Shown here: piece after piece, positions 32,282-44,029 of the stretch | How the letters are laid out: each line of letters starts with the position of its first letter | How positions within the stretch are numbered: position 1 is the stretch's first letter | From: Litsea cubeba | Lineage: Eukaryota > Streptophyta > Magnoliopsida > Laurales > Lauraceae | DNA length: 64,000 bases | Reading direction: 5' to 3' | Assembly: GCA_012931725.1 (NCBI GenBank) | Contig: CM022949.1 | Span: 2,485,439 to 2,549,438 of the forward strand | The notes under the pieces: model-generated | Seen by the model: the letters and a program-made list of their open reading frames with translations, nothing else | What the model was told of the DNA's origin: nothing | The model's database searches: none | Translations under genes and position numbers: made by a program

Positions 32282-33233
32282 CTGTTCATGCATGTCTAAA
32301 TATGCTTGTTATGAGTAGACACTAGATAGTGATGCAATGATATGGAAGAATTCATTTAGTAAAGTCGTTTCGCATTGTTTAAACAAAATCTACACTAGAT
32401 GAGATGCAAATAATAATTTTGTATGATCCAACTCATTCACAGGACAAGCCCCTCCCGGTATAGGCATTTGACCAAATTTCACTCAAGTAAAAATGACTTA
32501 AGACTTCTCTCAAAAAAAAAAAAAAAGACTTACACCATTAGATTGATCATGTTTGAAATATACAACTATGTTCTAATACATTATTAGTCCAACAATGTAA
32601 TTCACTCCAGCTGGACTGGAATTTGTGTCTGTACTTATATAGGATGCAGTGCTTGATGTAAATAAGCCCCCACCTGTTGAAACCGTGGTCAGGAGTGGTT
32701 AGGGTGGTACCCACATTAGGACCCGATCATCCGTTATGATGATGATTGATGGTGGTGGTGGCAATCCTTATATGTCAAAGCATTTAAACTGATTGATCAT
32801 CGAGAGTGCGTAAGAATGAAACCATGAAATGAATGAGAAATATGTTGAACGTTGATGCAATCCCTGTATGTGCGGTTACAAATGCATGGATGGTTTAGTG
32901 GAGCTTCATATTTGCAGGAAGCATGCAATCATGTAGCTAGCTAGAAACAGTAGCCAGGATGAATGTATCTTTCAACTTATTAACACTAGGAGATGAAAAC
33001 TATCCAGATGGAAGTAATTATCTGCAGATCCAAAAGGATAACTAGTAACTACGAAAACTAGAATTTCCATAACAAGCTAGAAAAAAAAAGAAAAAAACAC
33101 ACACACACAGTTGAGACTATTGCATCAACAACCAGAATTAGTACTTACTATACTTGGCTTTTCACAAAAAGTCTTGAGTATTTTTGTTCCTTAGAATTTG
33201 GATAACTAGATAAAAGATGGAGGAACTACTCAC

Positions 33234-33470
33234 ACGTTTGACAAGGTTCAAGCATAAGTGTCGTTGAATTTCTCGACGAAGATCAGGAGGTAAAAACCGC
33301 AGGATTGATTCTTCATCAACTCCCTGTGTTGCAAGCCACTTGTACTGAACAAACCGCCGCACGCGTTCTCGCAAATCTTGTGGAAGCTGCCGATGTTCCA
33401 TCCACTCTTCACTGTCTTTCCGCTTAAGTCTCCACTCTTCAACTCTCACTGTGATAGATTCTAAGTATTT
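33234..33470 (-). CDS. CNGC: CNGC exon: C-linker and start of the nucleotide-binding domain
   Basis: A 237-bp exon (79 codons) reading KYLESITVRVEEWRLKR and continuing through DLRERVRRFVQYKW and GVDEESILRFLPPDLRR to LVKR. This is the C-linker that couples nucleotide binding to the pore gate. Acceptor AG is at 33472-33471, donor GTGAGT at 33233. Both boundaries are phase 0, and the codons join the neighbours as ...GNMQ/KYLES... and ...LVKR/VPFF..., as in other plant CNGCs. A stop-free intact frame supports a functional gene. Confidence 0.92.
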
Positions 33471-33970
33471 CTGCACCAAGCAAGAGAAGTTAACAAACCC
33501 CATGGGATGATGCATCATGACATATGGTTAGAGGGAGAGTGGTTGCTCGTGTAGATGTCTTGCATAGGGCCTACTGTGGCCTTACTTGGAGGCCCCATAT
33601 GGTCAACCAAACCACTTGCGGGTCCCATTGGTTTTTCCACTACTCCAAATGGACTGGACCATTGAATCAAAATCAAACAAATCTCAGTTGGTTTTGTGTC
33701 CTTTTCTATGTCAACTTCAATTTCTTTACAATTATTTAATCTTTTCATATGTAAATATTTAAATTACAATGTTTGGACCTACCTGTGCTCACCACAGGTC
33801 ATTGTGTTAGTCATATATATTAAAGCCACAGCCCCAAATCGCCAAGAGCTCTCCATTCCAAAAGCATCCTCATGATGCTATGTTATCTACGGTTTGATAC
33901 ACACCAGCCTCATTTTTTTACATCTTAAAAGCGCATATTGTTTGTCTTCATTTTTCTTTTGCACTCTCAC

Positions 33971-34140
33971 TTTTTTTTTTTTTTTGCTATCGGAGGGTTC
34001 CCAACCATTTAAGCTGGACTAATCCTTCCGGACCCAGAGGGAAGCCGGGTAAACTCTCCGTAGCCCCAGTGTGGTAATGCAGTTTCGAACCTACAACCTT
34101 CGGGTGCAAACAGTGGTCCTAGGCCAACTGAGCTAGCCTT
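33971..34140 (-). mobile_element. tRNA-derived SINE (about 155 bp plus poly(A))
   Basis: On the minus strand the head reads TAGCTCAGTTGGCCTAGG (A box, near 34133-34116) and then GTAGGTTCGAAACTGC (B box, near 34094-34079), the internal RNA polymerase III promoter. A body with CCCGGCTTCCCTCTGGGTCC follows, ending in a 15-base poly(A) (plus-strand T-run 33971-33985). The layout matches plant Au-like SINEs. A target duplication was not clear. It lies inside the giant CNGC intron. Confidence 0.8.
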
Positions 34141-34281
34141 CAATTTGTGACTAGAGCCATGCATTTAGCATTTTCATGTAACTAAAAAGCCCCAAGCTTC
34201 ATGTATTTTATCCATATAGATTATCAGAAATATGTGAAAAATGAAAAACAACCTAATCCTAAACTTATTATTTTTCTGCAG

Positions 34282-34837
34282 TTGTGCCAAGTCATGATCC
34301 AAACCATTTAGTGTTTTCAAAGAAACTATAAGCCCCAAGGCATGAGGTTTTGTATCTTTAGATCCTCATGGATTAAATGAGTATATTGTTCGGCCCTGGG
34401 TGCATGGCCGAACGGAGAGGGACGACGATCAGGGAGAAGGAGAGGGAGAGAGACAGGGAGGAAGACAGGGAGGGAGAAGGAGAAGGAGAGGGAGAGAGGG
34501 TGCGAGTGAAGGTGGGCGGCGTGTGGAGATGGGCGGCGAACAGGGTGAGGGAGAGAGACAGGGAGAAGGAGAGGGAGAGAGGATGGAGAGGGAGAGAGAC
34601 AAGGAGAAGGAAAGGGAGTGGGTGCCGGGCGGAGGTGGGCAGCGAGTAAGGAGGGGAACATGGGTAGTTTGGGGATTTCTTGGAGGGGCCCCATGGATGG
34701 ATGTGCAAGGAGCAATGAGGGATGTGTGAATAGCAGCTCCCTTGTGCCAATTCATGATCCAAACCATTTAGTATTTTCAAAGAAACTATAAGCCCCATGG
34801 CATGAGGTTTTGTATCTTTAGATCCTCATGGATTAAA
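34282..34837. repeat. 460-bp direct repeat unit with GA-rich core
   Basis: A 96-bp segment (TTGTGCCAAGTCATGATCC ... CATGGATTAAA) at 34282-34377 recurs at 34742-34837 with three differences. Between them lies about 364 bp. It begins with a perfect 8-bp inverted repeat, GTTCGGCC/GGCCGAAC (34388-34413), and continues as a polypurine GAGAGGGAGA-rich tract (34420-34620). ORFs across this tract are low-complexity artefacts. It could be a 1.2-copy tandem duplication, or an insertion between duplicated ends. Confidence 0.7.
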
Positions 34838-35940
34838 GTTATATATCTTAGATCCTTACGAATCTTGTAAAATATGCAAAAAAAAAAAGAGTGCCATTAA
34901 TAGATTAATTCCAACTTCTTTTTTCCCATTCGTGTAAGTTTTATAGAATGAGATTTTTGTATATACCACCCCAAGATTCCTAAGATTTGTAAATAAGCCC
35001 TTGTGATTTTAGTATTTATAAATAGGCCCTCGCTTCTTTATTTTAATAACTTCGTGTCTCTAAAATCAGTGTTCTTAATGAGAATGGGCAAACACCATGA
35101 CGTTTGTATTTCATTTTTTTTATATAAAAATATCCATTAAATAAAAATGAGTATGTTACTATTTCTGAAAAATACTACTATTTTATCCCTAGTTCTAACG
35201 GCCTCTCTCTCAATAGCTCTCTCGTGCATATGAAGCTCAATCATGTATTTTGAAACTTTCCTTGATCCAACGGTAGGTTGCCCATTGATTGGATCAAGTA
35301 TAACCAATTATAAACACATGCGTTGAATGTCACTATGATCAATTTGTATTTAATGAAATAGACCTTGTTTTGAGAAAAATGAATTTATGCAGAGTTATTC
35401 TCTCCCACTAAATGTAATTGTTGTTGTTACATGCTATAGAGAAAAACAAGTCCAAGATTTTAAAATTATGCATATAAAGATAAAAAGATGGGCAAAAGTG
35501 TTATTTTACTTAAAAAACTTATGGTGGTTGGAAGGCTATTGATTTTGAGGACACAAGTGATATTAAAATAAAAAATAGGGCCTATTTACAATTACTCAAA
35601 CTACGGGGGCCTATTTACAAATCCTAAAAACCTTAGCGCTATATACAAAAAAATCTCTTAGAATTGGTTAAGGCTCTAAAAAGTGTATACATAGTTTTAA
35701 CATGGATCCTTTTATTTTCCTTATGAATATCCATGGTTTCATTTTATTCGTTATAATGATCGCCATCAGTCAAGTATCCGATTAGTTGGAATTATTTATT
35801 TCCGACTCTTTTGTCCTGCTTTTCTTTGAAAAAAAATAGAGAAAAATGAAATCATTGAATATTAATTTGGAGGGATTGGAATTTATAAAGTAGCCAATTT
35901 AAACCATTTCTATGGATACATAGCTTACTATTGTCCAAGC
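34838..35940. other. Intronic AT-rich DNA, no feature recognised
   Basis: Inside the giant CNGC intron. AT-rich sequence with phrases such as 'gggcctatttacaaatcctaa' and a related 'tttgtaaataagccctt' in inverted form (35000 and 35590-35640). This suggests the two ends of an old MITE-like inverted repeat, about 34960-35660, but I could not fix termini. Confidence 0.3.
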
Positions 35941-36560
35941 ATAAATAGGAATTAGAATATGGGCCCCACCTTTATAGAAATTACATTATGACCCACCTTT
36001 ATAGGATTTATAATGTGGACCTACCTTTTGTAATTGCAACTTTGGACTCACCTTAGGAAGTTCCTATTTTAGAAATAAGCTCTTCTTCTACACTTGGTGG
36101 GCCCACTTTGCATGTCCTAAAGGTGAGTACCATGTTTGTAACCTTAAAAAGTGGTCCCACGTTATAGTACCTATTAAAGTGAGCCCACATTATAATTCTT
36201 TTAAAGACAGGCCCCATGTACTTCTAATTCCGAAATGTGGCCCCATGTTAAAGTTTTAAGGGTGGTTCCATGTACAACACTTCCTACATGGGTTTTTGTC
36301 ATAAATCCTAAGGTGGGCCCATGTTATAATTCCTAACGTAGGTCGCATGTTCTAATTTATATCAGAGTGGGCCTCATGTTGTTTCTAAATGTAGACCTCA
36401 TTAATAAAGGTGTGTCCCATATAAAACAATTCATAAAGGTGGGACGTGTTATAATTCCTAGCCTTATGTTCACAATCACAAAAGGTGGTGTCACATTTTG
36501 ATTTTCAACCTCTATAAAGGTGGGGCCATGTTCAAAACTCACGTTCAAAGAGTTAAGATT
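35940..36560. repeat. Degenerate tandem repeat (GTGGGCCCACATTATAATTCC type)
   Basis: About 15-18 imperfect copies of a 30-38 bp unit alternate a GC block (GGTGGGNCCCATG) with an AT block (TTATAATTCCTAA). Just beyond, CCGGACGTTACA at 36679-36690 reads TGTAACGTCCGG on the other strand. That resembles the start of some gypsy LTRs, so the array may lie inside a decayed LTR. Confidence 0.55.
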
Positions 36561-37482
36561 GAATTTTTAAAGGATAGTCTTAGAAATAAGATGAATTTAT
36601 TATGGTTAAAAGAAAGTCTTAAAACGGTAGACAAATCATTCAAGAGTCTTGAATCATGTACTATCCCTACTAGATTGAGCCGGACGTTACACGAGAGCCC
36701 CTCCCTCAGAATAATTAAATTTAGTACTTAGTAATGTCATAATTAATTAAGAGGTAACTACAAGAAAAGATAAATATTATTGAGAAGAAAATAAATCCAA
36801 AATAAATGAATATAAGGCTTTAATTATATATTTAGAAATTAGAATTAATCAAATTTTCTTTTTTTATAATGTATTAATTAAGAGACATTTCTTCTCTCTT
36901 TTCCACCTAAAATTGCATGAAAAATTAGAGTGCATGAAAATTTATAAATTTGGCTTTTATTTGTAGTTTATGTAATTTTACATCACTCTTTGTCTTTCAT
37001 ATCTAGAAACTTAAGAATGATGATAATATATTTTATTGACTTTAGATTTATTTTCTTATGAATTACATCTTAGAGAATGCCCCTTTCTTCTTCTTCCTTT
37101 CTTATTTTTTTTTGGGGCCCACGCTTAATATTGGTAGGCTCTGCATGTGTTTGCATTAGTGCCCACGTCCATGTGCATGTGTGTTGGGTGCATGCACACA
37201 CACATGTGCATGTGCATGTAGTGAAAGAATCTTATGGACATCTCTCACGAGAGACATTTTGAGGATCCCCCCTTCTGCCCTTCGGATATCCATATATCAA
37301 TCTAAACCCCTTACACCCACTATCCCAGTGAATTGACACCAGCGTAAACTTGACATAGATCCAACAGTTACTCAATATTGGCTTGAAATCCTAAAAAATG
37401 ATTCCTTATATGAATTGATATATTGGTTAAAGAGGTATACACATAAATAAAATATATACATACATACATACATACTTATATA
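36561..37482. other. Intronic DNA, no gene recognised
   Basis: AT-rich CNGC intron sequence. A short purine/pyrimidine alternation (GTGCATGTGTG...CACACACACATGTGCATGTGCATG) lies at 37160-37220. Nothing coding is visible. Confidence 0.3.
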
Positions 37483-37487
37483 TATAC

Positions 37488-37682
37488 TGTTAGATAAGAG
37501 AGAGACTAAGATAAAGAGGATTAGAGGGAGAAGAGAGAGCTATTCTATTATCTCAATATGAGTACAAATACAAAGGAGAGAGAGCCTATTTATTGGCAAA
37601 GTTCCCTCATAATTGAGGAGACCTAATTCTAACCCTAACTCATCTTAAGTGGGCATCCACCCATGATTCATATCTCATAACG
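37488..37682 (-). repeat. E6 3' LTR
   Basis: Begins (plus strand) TGTTAGATAAGAG and ends CATAACG, the terminal A of ...TAACA being mutated to G. It is preceded by TATAC. Confidence 0.9.
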
Positions 37683-37999
37683 CTCCCCCTTGGATGACCA
37701 CCATTCAAAAATAGTTGCCTCATTAAAAACCTTGCTAAGGAAAACCCAGTGGGAAAAAACCAAATCGAAGGAAAAAAGAATACAACATTCTTCAAAATCA
37801 TTGAACTGGTGTTGGATGTGCAAAATGTTGCCTCGTTAAAACCTTAACTAGGAAAATCTAGTGGGATAAAACTAATAGAAGGAAAAAGAGTACAACGCAT
37901 AAATGTCATGGGTAGCATACTTCAGGATGCTCCCTGATAAACCACTCCCCTTGATGATAGCAACCATTCACATAGTTTGATGATAAACTCCATGCATGC

Positions 38000-39480
38000 C
38001 AATCTCATATACAAATTTATGGAATACTGATATTGGTAAAGATTTGGTAAGCAAGTCAGCCAGGTTGTTACTCGAACAAACTTGTTTGATTTCAATTTCA
38101 TTGTTCTTCTGAAGTTAATGAGTGAAGAAGAACTTTGGTGCTATATGTTTAGTCTTGTCTCCTTTAATAAAAGATTCGAATATGTTTTATGCTTGTTTCA
38201 TTATCTTAATAGATAATATTTGGGATACTAGTAATAGAAGGTAATTGACCAGAACTACGAACATGCTAAATCAAAGATCTTAGCCGTACACATTCCCTAC
38301 TGGCTTCATAAAGAGCCAAAATCTCAGCATGCAGGTTGGAGGAAGTAGCTACCAAAGTCTGTTTAGAAAAAGGCCAAGAAATCATTTAGAAACACATAAC
38401 CGGTCCGTGATCAACCCTTATCAGGATCGGAGAGAAAACCTGAATCTGTATATCCTACAAAACTGGAATCTTTACGATCAAAAGAATAACATATTCCTAA
38501 ATCAGTTGTTCTACGCAAATATCGTAGGATGTGTTTAATACCAATTCAGTGCCTTTGAGTTGGTACGGAGCTATATTTGGCAAGTAGATTCACAGAAAAT
38601 GCAATATCCAGTCTAATGCATTGTGCCAAGTACATCAGGGCTCCAATAGCACTTAAGTATGGTACTTCGGGACCCAATACCTTTTCATTTTTCTCGATGG
38701 GACGGTATGATTCTTTCTTTGTTATATCAAGAGACCGGACGACCATGTGAGTGCTTAATGCGTGTGCTTTGTCCATACCAAATCGTTTTAAAACCTTCTC
38801 GGTATAATTAGATTAATGGACCAACATCCCATTAGAATTTCTCTCAATTTGCAAGCCGAGACAAAATATCATTTTTCCATGTCTTTCCTTTCAAATTCTT
38901 TCTTTAAATAATCAACAGTTTCTTCGAGCTCTTCTGGTGTCCCTACTGAATTTATATCATCCACATAAATTGCTTATCATACAAATCCCTTCAAGAATTT
39001 CTTTATAAATAGACACGGGCAAATAGGATCGTTTGCATACCCCCTTTTAGATAACTATTCACTAAGACGATTGTATCACATTCTTCCGGATTGCTTCAGG
39101 CTGTACAATGATCACCTCAATTGGATTGAGTACGTACTCCTTGGCTTTGCTTCAGGCAAAGGAAATCCTTCTTGGATTTTCATGTGAATTTTTGTGGCTA
39201 AGTTCCCATACAAGTAAGTAGTTACAACATCCATGACTCTCATTTCTAGATTTTGAGAAACTGCTAAACTTATCTGATATCTGAAAGTTGTTGTATCTAT
39301 GACAAGGGAGTATGCTTCCTCGTAATCAATCCCAGGTTTATGCAGGAAACCTTGTGCCACTAATCGTGCCTTATATCTGGTAATTTCATTGATTTCATTC
39401 CTTTGTCTTACAAACACCCACTTGTAACCTACATGGTCAACATCTTTTGGGGTTTGTATTATAGGTCCGAACACACCACG
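38000..39480 (-). pseudogene. E6 reverse transcriptase and RNase H, broken
   Basis: Copia-type RT: YKWVFVRQRN...RYKARLVAQGF...GIDYEEAYS (39474-39260) and VMDVVTTYLYG (about 39235-39200). After a frame break comes the AIYVDDIN catalytic box near 38965. The connection region follows (GPEVPYLSAIGALMYLAQCIRLDIAFSVN, 38680-38595) and then RNase H traces with several stops down to about 38000 (TDSGF, KHIAPKFFF). No continuous frame remains. Confidence 0.85.
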
Positions 39481-40312
39481 TTTATTGAGAGACTCTAACT
39501 CTACTTTGATGACACTTTCCCATTTTGGCCAATCCTTTCTTTATCCACATTCATTTATAAAATGTGGTTCTGTGTACTCCGAATCATCATCATCATTTTC
39601 CTTTGATATTTGTGTAGCTACCGCATATGCAAATGCATCCTCGATGACAATATCATTTTTATTCCATCTTTCTCTTGAATAGTTGTAAAGTATTTAGATC
39701 TCTTCATTATCCTGTACCGATGCCTCTTCAGGGGCTTCCAAAGTCTCACCAGGGACTTCCATTATTCTAGAGGGAACGGATTTTACCATAACCTCCTCAA
39801 GAGTGTTATGTGCCTCTTCGGGAGGAACCTCTTTAGTAGCATTACGTGCCTCTTTGAGAGAACATGATGATGATTGCTCATTTTTCCTTTTCCACGGAGC
39901 TGGGTCCTTGAACCCATAGGTCTGCTACGCTAATGGCGTATTGCAGATTTTTTTGCTGTTGAATCTTAATTTTGTCCTATAGGGACATTAATCCTGACAG
40001 GTGCATTCATAGCTGGCATATGTGACTTTGTCACCTTTGCTATATCGTTAAATATATCAGGTAATCTGTTTGCAATTAGTTATAAGTGGACAATTCTCCG
40101 AACATTATTTTCACATTGTGAAGTTCGTGGATCCAGATGAGACAGAGGGGAAGTGTTCCATGTTAATTCTCATTGTTCTTCAGGAACGGGTTGTTCTACA
40201 GGAACAATACGTTCTTCATGAACTATCTTATCTCCCCCTAACAGCGGAAATATTATCTCTTCGAATTGACAATCGGAAAAACGAGCAGTGAAGACATATC
40301 CTGTCATTGGTT

Positions 40313-41590
40313 TTAGATATCAAATAATCGAGGGAGAGTCATAACTACATAGATTCCCAATCTACGTTGTGGCCCCATCTTATTGTGCTTAGGAGGTGGT
40401 ATTGGGACTTGAATTGCACAACCAAACATTTGCAAGTGAGAAATATTGGTTTGATGTCCTGATGTAAATTGTGAAGGAGAATATTGATAACAGGCCGTGG
40501 GTCGAAGTCGAATTAACATTGATGCATGCAACACAGCATGTCCCCAAGCACTAATTGACAATTTGGACTGCATCAGCAGAGTCCTAGAAATGAGTTGGAT
40601 GTGCTTAATCATGGATTCAGCTAAGCCATTCTGGGTGTGGACATGGGGGACATGATGTTCGACTACAATTCCTAGAGATGAATAAAAATCATCAAGAACC
40701 TGTGATGTAAATTCGCCTACATTGTTAAGTCTTATAGACTTAATGGGATAATCATGGAAATGAGCCCTAAGTTTGATTATTTGAGTTAATAGACAGGAAA
40801 ATGCTATTTCCCTAGTTGAAAGTAGGCAAACATCCGATCAACGGGTGGAGGTATCAATCAAAACCATAAAATACCTAAAAAGTCTATTAGGGGGATTTAT
40901 GGGTCCACAAATGTCACCTTGTATCCTTTGCAAACAGGATGGGGATTCGTATACAACCTTAGCAAAAGAAGGTCGGGTGACCAATTTTCCTTGTAAACAC
41001 GGGGTACATAAGTACCCACTGGGTATGGTCAATAGATGGTTCTCTAAAGAATGCCCAAAAGAGTTATCTGCTATTTTTCTCAACATAATAGCCCCAGGGT
41101 GACCTAACCTATCATGCCAAAGCTGCAAAGTCTTAGGATCACTAAGCTTCGGGCTTGGCTTTGTTGTTTTGCTCATAACCGAATGTGATTCAACATTGGA
41201 GATTGTCATGTAGTATAACCCTGATGAGAGTGCACTAAGTTTTTCTAGTATTTGCTTCTAACTTCCAATAATAGTAACAAGGCATAAGTATTCATTGTTA
41301 CCTTCACTTACAATCTCAATGTGGTACCCATTCATTTTGATGTCTTTGAAACTAATCAAGGTTATTTGGGAACTTTTTGAGAACAAAGCATCTTTAATGA
41401 ATAGGTAGTTACCATTAGGTAACATCATATGGGCTCTTCCGGAGCCTTCAATTATTTGCACAGGTTCAGCTATGTTGGATACCATTTGTGGAATGAATAT
41501 CAATTCTGAGAAAATTTTTTGATTTTTCAGAATGGTGTGTGTTGTGGCACTATCTTCCAAACAGAGGTTGTCCTGAGTTCCATGATCCAT
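40313..41590 (-). pseudogene. E6 protease and integrase, broken
   Basis: Reading on the minus strand: a protease-like CLEDSATTHTILKNQ (41560-41515), with DSA in place of the more common DSG, as in a subset of copia elements. Integrase follows: the zinc site LWHDRLGHPGAIML and C-TPCLQGK (41125-40985), and the core start GDICGPINPPNRLF (about 40925). Its C-terminal part is in another frame (40612-40313). Stops and frameshifts separate the segments. Confidence 0.85.
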
Positions 41591-41799
41591 GCCTTAAAAA
41601 AAATAATAAACCAATATAACTACGCAATCACATGATAAAATTAAAAATAATTAAACCATTCACCATAAATTAGGACATTAAGGAAAAATAAAGACCCCCA
41701 TCATAAAGGAAAAGTAAAAGGAAAAAAAATAATGAAACCTTAACATCATAAGTAATTAAGGAAGGAATTTAAATATGACAAAAAAATTGGCCAACGAAA

Positions 41800-42235
41800 A
41801 GTTAGAACATTAGGTTCTCGACTTTGAGAATCAGAATTGCTGGTTCTGTCAAGATTTTGGGCTTGATTTAGAACTTCAGGTTCATAATACATGAAATTAG
41901 AATTTCTGGTTCTTGCAAATCTTAAGGTTTGAAGTAGAACTTCTGATTCTAACAATTGATCAGAACTTCTAGTTTTGTCAAATTTTCATATTTGAAGTAG
42001 AACTTCTGGTTCTGTCAAATCTTTAGGTTTGAAGTAGAACTTCTGGCTCTAACAAATGATTAGAACTTTTGGTTCTGTCAAATATTCAGGCTTGAAGTAG
42101 AACTTTTGGCTCTAACAAATGATTAGAACTTCTGGTTCTGTCAAATCTTGAGATTTGAAGTAGAACTTTTTGTTCTAACAAATGATTAAAACTTCTGGTT
42201 CTATCAAATCTCCAGGTTTAATTTCATGGCCGTAT
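41800..42235 (-). repeat. Degenerate tandem repeat in the E6 gag region
   Basis: Six to seven imperfect copies of about 63 bp (plus strand: AGAACTTCTGGTTCTGTCAAAT, CTTGAGGTTTGAAGTAGAACTTCTGG, CTCTAACAAATGAT). They lie where gag would be expected, between the leader and protease. No gag domain is recognisable in this element. Confidence 0.7.
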
Positions 42236-42988
42236 AATTTATTTGGATTTGAATAAAAAACTTCAGGTTTTTTATTTATGGATATGAATTTACAGGTTCA
42301 TATCAGTATTCCAACTTCAAGGGTTGTTAGTTTATAGATATGTGAACTTTAGATTCAGATCTAGAACTTCTGGTTTTATTTTGTGATCCATTCATAGTTT
42401 TAAAAAATTTAAATTAAATGAGAAAAGAAAATCATGCAAGAAGATGAACAGTAACCAAGCCCTATAATTACATTAAATAATCTAGATGGTTTGGAATTTA
42501 ATTACAGTGATCGCGGTATAGAAAAGATTTCTGACCGTTGAAATGCTGAAATGTGGTTTTTATTAGGTAATGCTCGTTGCCACGAATCTGCAGAACCAAA
42601 CCGTTTGTTGATTGGAAGACGGATGAAGAAGTTATGCAAACCAAAGCAGGAAGCAAACCAAGGCGTGTCCTTCTCAACGTATGCAGACGGTCGAAGCAAA
42701 CCGAGCCAAGGTCCTTCTCGATGTACTGAGAAGGCTTTGGTGTTTGAAACCAAAAACGTGGTAGAAAACCAAACAACCTTGCTTTCAATTCGATTCACGC
42801 ACGCGAGTCGAGGTTTGGTGTTTGAAACCAAAAACGTGTTAGAAAACCAAAGCAAGCCAATGGCTCTCTGGATTATGCACGCAGACCGAGAGGCAGAGTG
42901 TTCGAAATAGATGGGTCTCGCGTGGGTGTTTTTTTTTTTTTTCACAGTAAGAGGGGGGAAGATGTAAGATGGGATCGTGCTGATAACA

Positions 42989-43183
42989 TGTTAGAAAAGA
43001 GAGAGACTAAGATAAAGAGGATTGGAGGGAGAAGAGAGATCTTTTCTAGTATCTCAATTTGAGTACAAATACAAAGGAGAGAGAGCCTATTTATAGGCAA
43101 AGTTCCATCATAATTGAGGAGCCGTTATTCTAACCCTAACTCATTTTAAGTGGGCATTCACCCAAGATTCATATCTCATAACA
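42989..43183 (-). repeat. E6 5' LTR
   Basis: TG...CA bounded, followed on the right by TATAC. A minus-strand TATAAATA (plus TATTTATA at 43088-43095) would be its promoter; the left copy has lost it (TATTTATT). Confidence 0.9.
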
Positions 43184-43569
43184 TATACATATATATAAAT
43201 ACATAATATACGTGTAGCCTAGAAAACGGAGGTCCCAAAAGCAAAGACAAACGACAGAAGTGACAATAGGGCCTTTTCTATCTCTGAGAATCTATTGGGT
43301 CCTTTTTTGTGCACCAATCATCTAATGGATTTTTTTCCCGCAAATTCCTCTAGATTGTAACTCTTTCTATTTGAGTTGTTTAATGCATGTTTTATGTTTC
43401 AATAAGAACAGGAAAGCTCTCTACTAGAAATTGACATTTTAGTTCAGGTTACATAACATTTTCTTTTGTAGAACAAATATAGTATTTTTTGCCTTACTTC
43501 CAAGAAAAAATACCGTGAACTGCAAAAGAGAGGTTTTCTTCTCCTTCCCTCATTTAGACATAGGCCTTT

Positions 43570-43859
43570 GCCCGTTTGGTAATTCTATTTGTAAAGTCAA
43601 GTGAAGTGAAGTCAAGTTAAACATTACATCAAAAGCACTTTTTACCAAAACTCCCTCCATCTTTTCCAAAAAATAGTATAAAAACAACTACATTTATTAA
43701 CTAAAAGATAAAAAAACTCCATTTCCCATATAAAAAGTAAAATATATTCCATCCCAAATAACTAAAAACAAAATACCATCATAACCCACTACATATTTTA
43801 TTTTTTCTTTTTATTTCACTTCACTCCACTTCATTTTAAAAGTAAAATGCCAAATGGGC
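43570..43859. mobile_element. MITE-like element (about 290 bp)
   Basis: Ends GCCCGTTTGGTAATTCTATTT and, inverted, AAGTAAAATGCCAAATGGGC form imperfect terminal inverted repeats. They extend inward through GTGAAGTGAAG and CTTCACTCCACTTC for about 45 bp. The flanks are TTT on both sides, fitting a 3-bp target duplication of the PIF/Harbinger type. No coding sequence. Confidence 0.55.
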
Positions 43860-44029
43860 TTTGGGAATCATCTTTTAGTTAACCAATAGACAATATTTTT
43901 GTTTGTTACTACAATTGGTATTTTGATTCAACTAAATAACACCTTTTTCTGAACAAATATAGTAGTTATTTTTCTTAATCCCAACTAGAATAAAGACAGT
44001 TTTCCTCCTCTCTTATACAAAGGGTTTTA

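Larger units (their letters stand above)
37488..43183 (-). mobile_element. E6: Ty1/copia element with 195-bp LTRs, decayed
   Basis: LTRs at 37488-37682 and 42989-43183, with target duplication TATAC at 37483-37487 and 43184-43188. On the minus strand the 5' LTR (right) is followed by a primer site reading TGTTATCAGCACGATCCC. A polypurine AAGGGGGAG precedes the 3' LTR (left). Pol domains occur in copia order, protease, integrase, RT, RNase H, all with stops and frameshifts. The LTRs differ at about 15 of 195 positions (7.7%), making E6 the oldest datable LTR element in the window. It lies in the CNGC giant intron in the same orientation as the gene. Confidence 0.92.

Noticed and set aside
34373..34798. 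Several 90-140 codon ORFs on both strands (Pro/Ser/Leu-rich or Arg/Glu/Gly-rich)
   Set aside because: Low-complexity reading of a purine-rich GAGAGGG tract, with no domain or splice context.
40070..40291. Plus-strand ORF within E6
   Set aside because: It lies antisense within the broken pol region of a minus-strand element and has no independent support.
42498..42945. 147-codon minus-strand ORF as an E6 gag
   Set aside because: It lies right after the 5' LTR but shows no gag or zinc-knuckle features, and overlaps an equally long plus-strand ORF. It more likely lies in the leader.
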